From Coprinellus micaceus (taxonomy: Eukaryota; Basidiomycota; Agaricomycetes; Agaricales; Psathyrellaceae), in contig OX596337.1 in the NCBI GenBank assembly GCA_951394405.1, forward strand, positions 3,968,001 through 4,032,000: 64,000 bases of DNA, read 5' to 3'. The position numbers and the translations under genes were made by a program. Every line of letters starts with the position of its first letter. Position 1 is the first letter of the stretch. A model generated the notes under the pieces. It was not told the origin of the DNA. It was given only the letters and a program-made list of their open reading frames with translations, and searched no databases. This document shows positions 42,931-54,442 of this stretch, in pieces.

Positions 42931-45900
42931 ATGGGGGAGTTTTCACGACAGATGGAGGAGGTAGCTCTCCTTTTGGCGAGAGCTGGCTCTGGTGCCAACG
43001 AAGAGGTATGTCGAACAAATGGGCGTACCTTCGAGGATGTGTCTCACCGTGCATAGGGCATCCTTTCTGGGGACAACCCGGCGCATTACAACGCTAACAA
43101 TCCGTTCAGACTATGGGTCATCCAAGTCGGTGAGTCCAAGGTTTCTCTCTGGAAAAATGACACTGGAATTAACGCCCACCAGTCATCATCATCTCAATGA
43201 CCCAGATACTCGCCCTGGGTCTCTCAAAGATCCGCCAACCTCGAGTCATAGCAGAAGTTATTGGAGGTGTCCTTCTAGGCCCGACCGCTATGGGCCGTAT
43301 CCCCCATTTCACGAGCACGATCTTCCCCGACGCAGGGATGCCATTGCTCAACATTACCGCCACAATTGGACTCATCCTTTTCCTCTTCCTCGTCGGGCTC
43401 GAGATCGACACACGCATGATCAAACGCAACGTCAAAGCGTCTGCCGCTGTGTCCATCGCTGGCCTTATTTTCCCCCTCGGCCTTGGAGCAGCACTGGGCG
43501 TTGGTCTGTATCGACAATTCATCGACGAATCCGTCAACTTCGGCCACTTTCTGCTATTTTGCGCCGTGGCAGTCGGGATAACTGCCTTCCCGGTGCTGTG
43601 TCGTATCCTCACAGAGCTGAAGCTTCTCGACACCCAGGTTGGGGTCGTCGTGCTATCAGCCGGAATTGGGAACGACGTTATCGGGTGGGTCCTCCTAGCG
43701 CTGACTGTCGCCCTTGTCAACTCGTCCGGGGGCCTCACAGCATTGTGGGTGCTACTGGTCTCCCTGGGTTTTTGCATTTTCTTGCTATACCCTGTACGCT
43801 GGGGTTTTGTGTGGCTCGCGAGGAGGACAGGAAGTCTGGAGCAGGGTTCACCCACTACGTTCATGATGACAGTTACTCTGCTCGTGGTGTTCGTTTCAGC
43901 CTTCTTCACCGATATCATTGGAGTCCATGCAATCTTCGGTAAGCCCGGGTTTATGTAACAAATGCGTATAGAAGACTAATTGAGCCTAGGTGGGTTCCTC
44001 GCGGGTTTGATTATCCCCCATGAGAATGGCTTCGCCATCTCCCTCGTCGAGAAGATAGAAGATCTGGTGTCCATATTGTTCCTCCCATTGGTGAGATTCC
44101 CCTTCTCCTGCTTGACTCAATTTCTCATCGGGACTCCAGTATTTCACCCTCTCTGGCCTCAAGACCAACCTTGGCCTTCTCAACGACGGCATCGCATGGG
44201 GCTATACGATTATCATCTGCCTAGTGGCCTTCGCTTCCAAATTTATTGCATGCGGCGCCGCTGCATTGGCGTTTGGCTTCAGGTGGCGGGAGGCGGGCGC
44301 GATTGGGTCTTTGATGAGCTGCAAAGGGTATGTGACAAAGGGTTCTCGCTCCAGCTGCCACTGACAGCGAATTTTTTAGTCTCGTCGAACTGATTGTTTT
44401 GAACATCGGCCTTTCAGCTGGAGTCCTGAACGAGAAGACATTCTCAATGTTTGTCGTCCACGCGCTCATTCTCACCTTCATCACCACGCCTCTCACCCTG
44501 GCATTCTATCCGAGCAAGTACAGGTCCCATATCTTGACCAAGGCCGACTCCCCAGGGGCTGAGAGATCTGCGGGGGATGCTAAACCGCAACAGGATGGGG
44601 AAGCCAAGACGAGGTTCTCACTGCTTTTGGAAAAGATCGAGGAACTTCCTGCCGCAATGACGCTGACCCAGCTCCTGCAACCGAGCCTGACACCTTCAAC
44701 AACCCCGATGGTTGCATCCGTTTCGAACGACACGGCCTTGAAGCCCTCAGAAACCCCATCAACCTCCGCCTCTGTTACCGGACCCAAAGAAGAAGCAAAG
44801 GAAGATCGGCAAACCTATCTCAAGATTGATGCACTTCGGCTTATCGAACTCACGGAACGAGCATCTGCTCTCTTCCGGGGCCAAGACGCAGAGGTTCTCA
44901 TATACAACGACCCTCTAATATCGGTCTACCGCGCTTTTGGTCAGCTTAATCAACTCTCAGTTTCGGCGTCGCTGTCCGTGGTCAACTACCACGACTTCGC
45001 CGATGTCATCTCGGAGCACGTCTCGAACACAGGGTCGGAGATGCTGCTCCTCCCATGGTCGAAGGGGTCAACGACGTTCGTTGACCCTCCAGAGATGGCG
45101 GGTACCCCAACCAGGCACAGCCGCAATCCATTCGAGGGGGCGATGCACAGGACGATGACGAGCGACCAGACAACGTCAGTGGTGCACTCGGAATTCATCC
45201 GCAGTGTGTTCTTGAAGTGTCCCTGCGACGTTGCCCTTTTTGTCGAGCGTGGCATAACATCGTCTTCACTATCGCCAGAGCAGCACATTTTCCTTCCATT
45301 TTTCGGTGGTCCAGACGATAGGTTGGCCTTGTCGTTCCTCGTACAGCTTTGCGCGAGGCCTTTCGTAACAGCAACTGTGGTGCAGATCAGGAGGGTGGAG
45401 GACTTGGCGCCGTTAAGTTCGGATGAGAAGGATCCTACAAGCCCTATCCTTCCACACCTCACAAGTCCAACCCACGCGTCCCACCACCATGTACGTATTC
45501 CTTCTGACTTGTACGAGCAAGTTCTAACCCCTGCCAGTTGACCACCGCCGGCCCTGATACAGTCTACGGTGCACACAACACGCAGACACGCCTGGCTTCG
45601 GACACTGCCGACAACCTTATCTGGGAAAAATACACCAACCCGGACACCACGGCGCTCAGCGCTCAAGTCGTCGCTGCTCTCTCTCGAATTACGTTCACGA
45701 CAGAAGATTCAGCCAAACCGCTGCACACTGTCACTGAGCTGACACACGCAGAAGCTACGAAGCTAGAGACGAGTGGCGGACGCACAATGATAGTTCTCGC
45801 TGGGCGCTCAAGACGGATGGCAGTGGAGTCTCTTGGGAAGGAGTTGAGGGAGATGGCGGTGGTTGGCCATGGTGCGACGAGCCCGGCAGGTACAGGGCCT

Positions 45901-46020
45901 CAGGCTAGAGTTGGTGGTTCCGTGGCGAAGACGTTGGGAGATGTCGGTGCGGCCCTGGTAGCCAAGAATGTGAATGCGAGCTTACTCATAGTGCAAGCCG
46001 CAACTCGCGGGATTCCATGA
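42931..46020 (+). CDS. KHA1: K+/H+ antiporter, CPA2 family (Kha1-like)
   Basis: Seven exons: 42931-43005, 43057-43129, 43183-43938, 43990-44090, 44140-44327, 44380-45490 and 45538-46020, 928 aa. The N-terminal ~440 residues form the Na+/H+-exchanger transmembrane domain (about 12 spans). It contains [68 protein letters not shown] (with the conserved Asp of the ion site) and [16 protein letters not shown]. The C-terminal ~480 residues are a soluble regulatory region resembling USP-like tandem modules ([41 protein letters not shown]). It likely works in Golgi or endosomal membranes in K+ and pH homeostasis, as yeast Kha1 does. Start chosen from the phase-0 first exon [10 protein letters not shown]. 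Confidence 0.93.
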
Positions 46021-46334
46021 TAAGCTTGTTTCCCTCTTTACGCCTGCGTTGTGTGTTCATGTTCATAGATTCCTCGCTGTTGTAACACTTAGAATGTAAC
46101 TAGACTTTTGACGTGTGTAGGGGTTCCTACGCTGTCTCTTAGACCGATATAGGAGCGAGGAAGATTTGAAGTTCATTCTCCGTGAGAAAAATGCTCTTTG
46201 CCCAGAGGGCACACAGAAGGCGCCACACTAGGCTTAGTTTTCACCCTCCCCATTAATTCCACCCTTAACGGGCTTTCGACACGAACCGTTTAGCCAAAGA
46301 ATTACAACTTATCAGCCTCGCACTAGACGCTGGA

Positions 46335-46412
46335 AAGCATGGATTCGAACCGTACGAGACACCACCTTCCACTTGACCTCTCGCTCATTGGTCTACCGGC
46401 ACAGCGAACACT
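46335..46412 (-). tRNA. tRNA-like relic (pseudo-tRNA or SINE head)
   Basis: On the minus strand a perfect pol III B-box GGTTCGAATCC lies at 46341-46351. It is preceded at tRNA-like distance by a D-arm-like hairpin (GACC, 11-nt loop, GGTC) after TA. The T-arm pairs at four of five positions. The acceptor stem and anticodon arm do not pair, so this is not a working tRNA. It is either a decayed tRNA gene or the head of a tRNA-derived SINE. The rest of 46021-46443 holds no gene. Confidence 0.4.
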
Positions 46413-46443
46413 GAGCCTCCTGCCGCTCGGTGGGGAAACTTGA

Positions 46444-47769
46444 ATGAACTTCGTACGTGTCTTACACGGCCCTTGCTCATACTATGTTTTAATTCATACC
46501 CATACCACAAAAATGAGCAGGCGGTCCGAGGTTCGTCAGCAACCTCGAGGGTTTGGTTTTGGAAATAAGCTCGGACGACAAAGGAGCTAGTACGTCTAGC
46601 CTTTAGTGCCTCTCAATTCGTGATTTTTAGTGACTCTATCTAGTTTCGTCCCGTCAGTTCACAGGTAATCGTGTCCAACAGGTACGTCCTCCCATTAAGC
46701 GCCCGTCTTCGGCCGCGCCTCATTCCCAGATTCGACCACGCAGTGGATATTTCAGCCGGGTAGTACGGCGGAAAGAGTGGCCCTTGTGTCTCTCCACGAC
46801 GGCAAGTACCTCTCATTCTTCCCCGCCGGTGAGAGAGTTGCGGCGGCGAGAACACCGTTCGACTGGTGTCTTGTAACAGATGGCAGAGGGAGATATAGGT
46901 ACGCCGATCCCTTCATGCCGCCAAGCCCCTCTATGACGCATTAGGGCGTTTCATAAGCCTTCGTACCCCCAGCAAACTCCGGTTAACGCTCCCTACTCCA
47001 CCCGGTACATGTTCCACCAGTCCGCCCAGGACCGCGAAAGAAACACAGACCATGTTCATCCTCCTTGAGAAGTCCGACTATAATGAAGCGGCTCTGAAAA
47101 CAGGGTCGATAGGGGAATTTGCATACCCAGGAGTGCCTGTGTACTATACATACGCCTCCGAGGGCCGGGTCGTTGTTCGCAACCACCTCGATACTACGTT
47201 GTACGGAGCGGTATCAGGTTCAGGAAATAATTCCCAGTGGCCGATCGAACCTGGCCAGCAGCAACACTGGTCTCGCTTAGTGAGCGGGAACATCCACATA
47301 AGCACGCCTATGAGCAATGCCGGAGAACAAAGCGCGCAAGTCTACAAGGCCCGCGTTGGGATGGCTCTACACGTCCAAACTCTGGATAGACAAGAAAAGT
47401 GGCGAGGTACGCACCGAACCCCAACTATTCAGCAGCCCATCGCCTTACATCCGCCGTTCGTAATAACTAGGTATCAGGTCCGTCTCCGTTGATGAAGCGA
47501 AGTATACAGTGGACCCCGCAAAACCGGGATCTATCGGCATAAAAAACGACCTAGGCTTCGACATATTCGTATCGGTCTTCAGCACGATTCAGAACGGAGA
47601 CACCAGTCAGTACAAAATCAAGCCCAAATGCACGTCACACTGGACTCGCGGGTGTCCGGAGAGCATCTTCGTTGGGGTAGGGAGTGCCCCCGGGTTACCC
47701 CAAGCGTACGTGGGACGACCAGGATTCGTTCTGCATATCGAAGACTGGAGGCCAAAGGGAGCCCATTGA
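46444..47769 (+). CDS. Multi-domain beta-rich (ricin-B-like plus repeat) protein, paralogue A
   Basis: Six exons: 46444-46456 (tentative), 46521-46589, 46644-46681, 46744-46898, 46958-47406 and 47471-47769, about 340 aa. The N-terminal ~95 residues (GPRFVSNLEGLVLEISS ... VALVSLHDGKYLSFFP) resemble a beta-trefoil of the ricin-B/agglutinin type with one QxW-like site. Two homologous ~75-residue modules follow. Each has a VRNHL/IKNDL strand, a W-x-I-x-PG or Y-x-I-x-P turn, a conserved Trp, and YxxRxGxxLHV/YVGRPGFVLHI. No signal peptide is seen. Exon borders match the neighbour at 48395 one for one. A carbohydrate- or membrane-binding role is plausible for such proteins but is inference. Exon 1 is the weakest part of the model. 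Confidence 0.72.
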
Positions 47770-48394
47770 ATGTTTTCTCCCAGCAGAGTTCTTTATTTTG
47801 TATGTACATCACAGCGTCGAACTGGTTCACGAATGTGCGCCTCGAAGAGTGAACGAGAGCCAATATAGTCGAAAGGAATCTAGTTGCGAGGAGTGTCCGA
47901 AATCTACGAGGTCCGGCGTGTTAGCCTCCTAATATCATGGTCGATACTGGCTCTCGGCCGCGGTCGTAACCAGGCCAAGGGCAACGATACAGCTTGGGCG
48001 CTTAATTCAGCTAGCACATAGATGAGCCCGGGATAGTTAGGTAGTACCGTCAAACGCTTACAAGACATATGAATGATACCTTACATTCCCTCTATTTTTT
48101 GGGGGTAGGTCGCGGACTACCTTGGTCTTTGCCTTCTTGGGTTTAGCTGGGTGGGACGAAGTATCTCGCAGCGTTCACGTCGTCCGGCATCAATTGCGAG
48201 GTTGCTCCCGACCCCTATCATCATCCCCAACTCGATTGCTCTATGGAAGGCCCCGCGTCAGGTACACAAACATACGGGGAGCTAGAGTCAGGAAAAGAGA
48301 ATTCCACACGTATGTCGTCCTAGTTCCCGGCGTGTGAATCGCTGAAGTTGACCAGTCCCTGGGTCCTGATAACTCGCAGGTGGGCCTGGATTCG
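47770..48394. other. Intergenic spacer
   Basis: 625 bp between the tandem paralogues. No supported gene; short frames only. Confidence 0.5.
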
Positions 48395-49756
48395 ATGCGC
48401 GAGACCAGCGAAGAACAAACGCTATTCAGATTCGTATGTATGGTTGAAGGGTAGACCATTTATTCAGCATGAAGCTAACAATTCTACTCCACCTCCGACT
48501 GCGTTTGGGTAGACGGTCCACAGTTCATCAGCAATCTGGAAGGTCTGGTTCTCGAAATGACTACCAATTCTGCTGGGTCTGGTGCGTTCATTCTCGGACC
48601 TTCATCATCACTCGTACGGGAATAATTGACGAGTCCTCAAAATAGTCCTTTCTCGCCAGTTCACAGGTAGTCGGAACCAGCAGGCGAGTGTTTGCGTTAC
48701 ATAAATAAGCGCCCGCACACGACACTGACGAAATCCGTACGTTCAGTGGCTGCTGCAATTCGACCCGAGTGGAACCGGAAGTGTTGCTCTCGCATCCTTA
48801 CAAGATGGCAGATATCTTGCTGTCGTCCAGCCTGAACAGACGATCAGTGCCATTCGAACACCATTTCACTGGGATCTCGTAGAAGATGACAGAGGAAGAC
48901 ACACGTACGTCGAATCGTCTGCTCTCTGCTAATCAAAAGTGAATGAACGCTTGGCTTCAAGCCTTATTGCCCCAGCTGGAGACCTCAAATTGACGCTCCC
49001 CACTCCGCCCGGTCCCTGTATTGTTAGCTCCTCCAGAGTAGAGAACGAGGACGTCAAGCTCATCATCGTTGAGAATATCAGCGTGAATCAAGTGGCCTTA
49101 CGAACTGGATCCATAGGGCCATTCGCTTACCCAGGCGCACCTGTGTATTACACGCATGGCTCGGCTGGGTATATCACCGTGCGCAATCACCTCGGAATCA
49201 GGTTGTATGGGGCAGTTTCGGGAAGTGGAAGCAACGCTCAGTGGGTTATCCAACCTGGAAAAGACCAATATTGGATTCGATCTACCGATGCTAGCGTCCA
49301 TATAAGTACCCCAATCGACCATGAAACTGGAGAGCAAAGCGCCCAGGTCTACGAGGGCAGAGTGGGCAAAACGCTGCACATCCAGAACCTCGACAGTCAG
49401 GAGACATGGAGAGGTTCGTCGCCTTTACAGGTATCCCCCCATCCCTTTCCTGACATATGGGACTTGAATTAGGCGTGAAGTATGTGCCCCTTGAGGAGGC
49501 GAGATACACAGAAAATCCGGTCAAGAAAGGGGTTATTGGGATCAAGAACGACCTCGCGTTCGACATCCACGTTGCAGTCTTCAGCACGCTCCAGAGCGGA
49601 GACACGGCTCAGTACACTATCAAGCCAGGAACTACCGACTATTGGAATCGGGAATACCGCTCAGAGATGGTCTTCGTCGGTGTTGGGAGTGCCCCAGGAT
49701 TACCGAAGGCATACGTAGGACGCCCAGGTTTCACACTGCATATTGAACGCTGGTGA
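48395..49756 (+). CDS. Multi-domain beta-rich (ricin-B-like plus repeat) protein, paralogue B
   Basis: Six exons: 48395-48437 (tentative), 48513-48581, 48646-48683, 48747-48904, 48962-49413 and 49473-49756, about 347 aa. Same architecture and exon pattern as the gene at 46444; exons 2 and 3 have identical lengths (69 and 38 nt). The trefoil-like part reads FISNLEGLVLEMTT, RQFTGSRNQQW, VALASLQDGRYLAVVQPE and RTPFHWDLVEDDRG. The two repeat modules are YITVRNHLGIRLYGAVSGSG ... YEGRVGKTLHIQNL and VIGIKNDLAFDIHVAVFST ... YVGRPGFTLHIERW. Intron 3 starts GCGAGT, a GC-AG intron; the paralogue has GTACGT there. It arose by tandem duplication. Cytosolic location is suggested by the lack of a signal peptide. 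Confidence 0.75.
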
Positions 49757-50003
49757 GGAGCGAAGGGGAGTTGAGAGGCGGGCAAGAAATCGGGGTCGCA
49801 TTGTATCATGTTGTAACACGAGATGGTCATACATTATAATGGGTATCTTCAAGCTCGAAACGAATGACAAACACTCAGCCATAATCAGGTGAGCTCATCC
49901 GGGGCAAGAAAGGGGATTCACGGAGGGGTATATGGGTCGCGAGCGAACGATCAGGAGTTCAAGAGGCTAAAATACTAACAGGGAAAACAGGGCAAGGGTT
50001 AAT

Positions 50004-53000
50004 TTAGGCAGACCTCGTCGTCGCCTCCACCTCGGTACTTTGCACCTTCTCATCGATCGAAGATTCAGGGACCTCAGCGACAGGTGTCCTCTTCTCCTCT
50101 CCTGAGATTTCGGAGGTCTCAGGCACGGACTTCTCCTCTGCTGAGCCTTCGGGAGCCTCGAGCGCAGGCTTCGCCTCCCCTTCCGCGTCCTTCGGAGGCA
50201 CGGCAGGAGGTGGCAGCGATGTGGCTGACCCAGAGTCCACCTTCACTTCTCCCTTCGCATCAGCACCCTTCTTGCCCTTCCTCTTGGTCCCGAACCCAAG
50301 ACTAATGCGTCGCCGCCGCTTTTCGTCCTTCCCTTTCGTCGTACCACCTTTGGACTCCGAATTCTCCCCGTCGTGTGCATGGGTTGCTTCCGTCGGAAGC
50401 AGGGGCAGCTCTGACTTATGCTTGGGTTTGAAAATCCCAGTGACAAGCGACGAGAGAGGGCGGCCAGATTTCGCCTCCTCCTCCTTCAGTTGTTCAGCCT
50501 TCGGTGCGTCCTTGGTGATGGGGGTGGGGGCGCCTTCGACAGCCTCGACAGACGCGCCTTTCACATCGTCAGTGGAAGTTGGTTCCCCCGACTTGTTCGG
50601 GGTTTCTGCTGGCGACTTGGGTTTCGAGGCAACCGCTGCAGACTCAGCCTCCACCTCCTCCCAGTCTTCGTCCGGCCCACCATCCTTAACGGCCTTGGTA
50701 TCAGACCCAGACGCGCCTTGCTTGTGGTTCAGGCCGCGAATGCCATCGACCACACGCTTCGAGATTCTCTTCCCTAACCCGTCTGCCTGTGCGCCACCGT
50801 CAGATTCCTCGCCATCGACTTTCTCCCTCTCCTTGCCCTTGTCGCTGCTCTTGAACGCCGAGGGAGCCCTGGCGACGATCTCCTCAAGCTTTGGGCGAGC
50901 AGCTTTCAAGGCCCCAGTGGCTTTGATGGAGAGTTGTCGTCCGACATCGACGGCCACATCCTTAGCGCGAGTCGAGCGGGATGGCTTGGATGGCAAAGGC
51001 TTGTCGGGCGTGGCCTCAGCCTCAGCCTTAGTGGCTTCGTCAGCCGAGGGGGCCTCGGGTTGAGGAGCTTCGGCTACTGCCGGTGTCGTCTCCTCGCTCT
51101 TCACAGCCTCGCCTTCCACAGCTACGGGAGTGGGCTCTTCCTTCGCTTCGACGTCGGCCTTCTTTTCCCCCTCCTCTTTGGAACCTGTGTCTTCAGCAGC
51201 AGGTGCCTTAGAAGCATCCTCAGGCTCTGCTTTGACCTCGACGACTTCGCCGCTAACGGGCTTCGTATCGCTATCCTTCGCGGCTTCCTTCTCGGGCACG
51301 GGGGGAGCTTTCGATCGGAATACGTCCCCAATGCGCGCTGACAAGCGTCTACCGAGCTTGGTCCTCGACGCCTTGAAAGCACCAGGTGGTGCAGGGGCAA
51401 GTGTGGCCGGAGAAGGGGTCGAGGTCTCTGCGTCCACAGCAGTCGGTGAAATAGCCTCGGGCTCCTTAGGGGCAGCGACAGCTGATGCATCAGTACCTTC
51501 ACCTGGCTTAACCTCTTCGGTCGATGGGGCGCCATCAACCTTTTCTTTTGTTGAAGGACCCTCCGACTCGGCCTGCTTCTCATCCTCTCCCGGGTGGGAT
51601 TCGTCTTTAGAATGAGAGGTAGCCGACCGAATAGCAGATCCGACACGCGTTGATACCCCTTTCGACAGGCGGCGCGTGAGCTTTCCTATCTTCGCGATGG
51701 ACTCGACAGCGGAGGGCGGTGGGGGAGATGGGAGAGCCTTGTCGACGACGGGGGACTCCTCTGGTGCGGGTTCAGCTGGTTCTTGGGGAGGAGCGTGGGC
51801 AGCTTCTTCCTTCTTCAGGGCGGCAGCCTCTGGGGTAGCATCACTACCAACAACCTCTGCAGGTTCTGGTGCTGGTGCTGGCGTAGCGGTCGCACCTTCG
51901 GAAGAGGGCTCCTCTTTGGTATCGGCAGCTGGGGTAGGCTCGACCTCAGTGGGTTTGTCGCCATTCGAAGGAGCTGAACTATCAGTTGCTGCTTGCTCGG
52001 TGGGAGGAGCTGTGGCTTCGGCGGTTGCCCCATAACCAAACACTCCGCTCACGGAGCCTGACAGACGGCGAGTCAATCCCCCCAACGAGAACGACGAGGG
52101 AGGGGGAGGGAGTTCTTTATCCCCTTCTTGAGCTGCAGCAGGTTCTTCAGAACCCTTCTTGGTTTCGTCAGAACCGCCAACAGGTATACCTTTAGCTTTC
52201 TCCGTTGCAGGTGCCTCCTCCTTGGTTTCGGCGGTAGGTTCCGCAGGTGGGGCGGGAGCTGAATCTTCAGGAGCGGTAGGCTTCTCTTCAGGAGCCGGAG
52301 GTGGAGGGGCGGTCTCAGGGGCGGGCGCAGCAGTCTTGTGTTTACCCTCAACCTTGACCTTGGCGCGCGCTTTCGCCACAGCATCCTGGGCCCTCCTCGA
52401 CACCTTGCGAACCAGCTCCGTAGCCCGCTCGGCAGTCGAAGAGGTCTCGACGACGCTCTTGGATTCAGCCGCAGTAGATTCGTCGGCCTTGGCATCCGAG
52501 CTGTGGAGGTCGGGGGAGGATGCATTGGGCTTCTTGAAGAGCCCAGTCGACAAGCGGCGAGCGACCTTTGCAGCGTCTTTGAACGCACTCGGGGGTGCCT
52601 TCTCTTTGGTCTTGGACGCCTTCGAATCGTCAGCAGGTGGTGGTGGTAAGGCCTTGTCGTCAGAGGACTCGGGCGCAGTCGTGGCGTCAGGGTTGGATTT
52701 GGCCTCCTCGACCGTTGGCTGCTTGGATTCGGCAGGTTGTGAAGCGATATCTTGAGCGGCGAGGCTGGCTTTCGAGACAGGGGGTGCTTCACCCTCGGCA
52801 CCCTTCGCGTGTGCCTTGGCTTTGGTTCGGAAGACTGCGTCAAGCGCGCCGGCAGAAAGTCGTCGAGCGAGTTTCGTGGCTCGGTTGGCAGCGGATGGAG
52901 GTGAGGCTTTCGATGGTTTCGCAGCGGGAGGAGGTGCCTCGGTCTTGACTTCCTCTATTGGTTTCGCCTCTTCACGTCTCTCCTCAGTTATACCGTCTAC

Positions 53001-53884
53001 GTTGATGGTCAGGCTGGTACTCGGGAGGAACAGCCGGGTGGCTCACCTTCAGCCTTTGCTGGGACGGGCGGAGCGTCCTTGTCCTCGGTTGCGACAACCT
53101 CCTTCGCTTCATCCTCTCCCTTTCCTTCTACCTTGACTTCAGGTTTAGCAACCGGCTCAGGGGTCACCTTGGGTTTCCTGTTGACGATATTGCCGACCTT
53201 TACAAGCAAGCGACGCCTGCCACTCCCTTCCTCCGCGCCATGCGAGTCGGACTCGACTTTCTCTTTGGTCTTGCCAGGAAGTGCACTGAGTATCTTGGAG
53301 ACCTTCACAGAGAGGCGACGCGGACGACTAGGCACGTCCTTGGGTTCTGGGAGAGGCTTTTCGACTTTGCTGTCCGAAGAAGTCGGGAAGGCAGTTTCAG
53401 GCTTCTTGGACTGATCAGCAGACTCGGTTTGCTGAACGATTCACGAGTAAGTTCAACCAACGTCCTCATCGTACGGACTAGCGCGAAAACATACCTTTAC
53501 ACCCGTGCCCTCAGGCAAATTCTTGGTATCCACTTCCGCAGTAGAAGCCATGCCGTCTTTTCCAACGGATTTCGGGGTCGTACTGCCGCCTCGGGCACTT
53601 GGAGTTCGTGAACGAAACGAAGCGTAGCGTCGATACAACGGAACCTGGAGGTCTAGGGGCATACTGTTCAACCAAAGTCAAGGAAGGAGACTTGCTTGCG
53701 ACTCACCTCTCTTCACAGGTTTCTCCGAGTCCTCAGGCTTATCAGCCTCTACTCTTTGTGACTTGCGCCGATTGAGTAGTCCGCTGAGTCGAAGACTGGA
53801 CCGCTTGGATTGGAGCTTCTCCGTTTCCTGGTCTACGTTCTCGGGTGGATCCTGAGCACGCAATGAAGTCGTGACATGTGCCAT
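50004..53884 (-). CDS. Large low-complexity protein with about twelve RRxS repeats
   Basis: Four exons on the minus strand: 53707-53884, 53495-53652, 53047-53431 and 50004-52996, 1237 aa. The protein is dominated by Ala, Glu, Pro, Ser and Lys and should be largely disordered. Short islands recur that begin with a basic-basic-x-Ser site and continue as a basic amphipathic segment: RRLSVKVSKILSALP, ARRLSAGALDAVFRTK, ARRLSTGLFKK, RKVSRRAQDAVAKAR, TRRLSGSVSGVFGY, TRRLSKGVSTRVGSAI, GRRLSARIGDVFRSK, GRQLSIKATGALKAA, GKRISKRVVDGIRG, GRPLSSLVTGIFKPK and RRRISLGFGTKRKG. The RRxS core matches the PKA consensus. Acidic E/P-rich linkers carrying blocks such as KALPPPPADD and ELPPPPSSF separate the islands. 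No known domain. A scaffold or membrane-cortex protein regulated by phosphorylation is inference. The spacer 53885-54442 upstream holds no gene. Confidence 0.82.
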
Positions 53885-54442
53885 TTTGAAAATGGAGGTC
53901 GTTAGTACGATGAATGGACTATTTGAACAATGAAAATGAGCGTATGGGGAGGGACGGGAGCGAAAGAGTAATGCAAAGTAAAAGGGAAATATCGTACGTG
54001 TTAGCGCCGCAGGTAGAAGCTCTGGCGTAGTTGAAGTAGTATATTAAGGCGGTCGTGGGCAAAGAAGGCGAAGCTCTGTGTCAGAGGGAGGGGGAGAGTT
54101 GGGTTCTTTGGTATCGCCATCTTTGGGAGAGCTGCGTCTTCTGCTGCGACCCGTTGCCGCGTCCGGTCTCTGTGTACGTTCATCATGTCGGGAGCAGTTC
54201 ATAGTCTCCCTTGACAACGCCACCGACGAGCGCCTAAAATCATGGAGGGACGACCCTCGGGTCCTTGGCCACGACAGAATCAAAAGAGACACATGCGAAA
54301 ATCGGGGAGAATGCCTCTTCCGTCTCTCTCCAAAATCATGGAGAGGAGACGTGCTTGGATGACATAGGAGGCATGTAAGAGCGCGGCACATTCAAACGCG
54401 ATGATAAACAGGCGAACCTCTCAAACCCCGTCACCTATACCG

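Noticed and set aside
43169..43918. 249-codon antisense frame in KHA1
   Set aside because: Shadow of the strongly conserved transmembrane exon on the plus strand.
50221..52755. Several plus-strand frames of 100-280 codons
   Set aside because: Antisense shadows of the GC-rich, repeat-bearing RRxS protein; their Ser/Gly-rich composition mirrors the E/A/P codons of the real gene.
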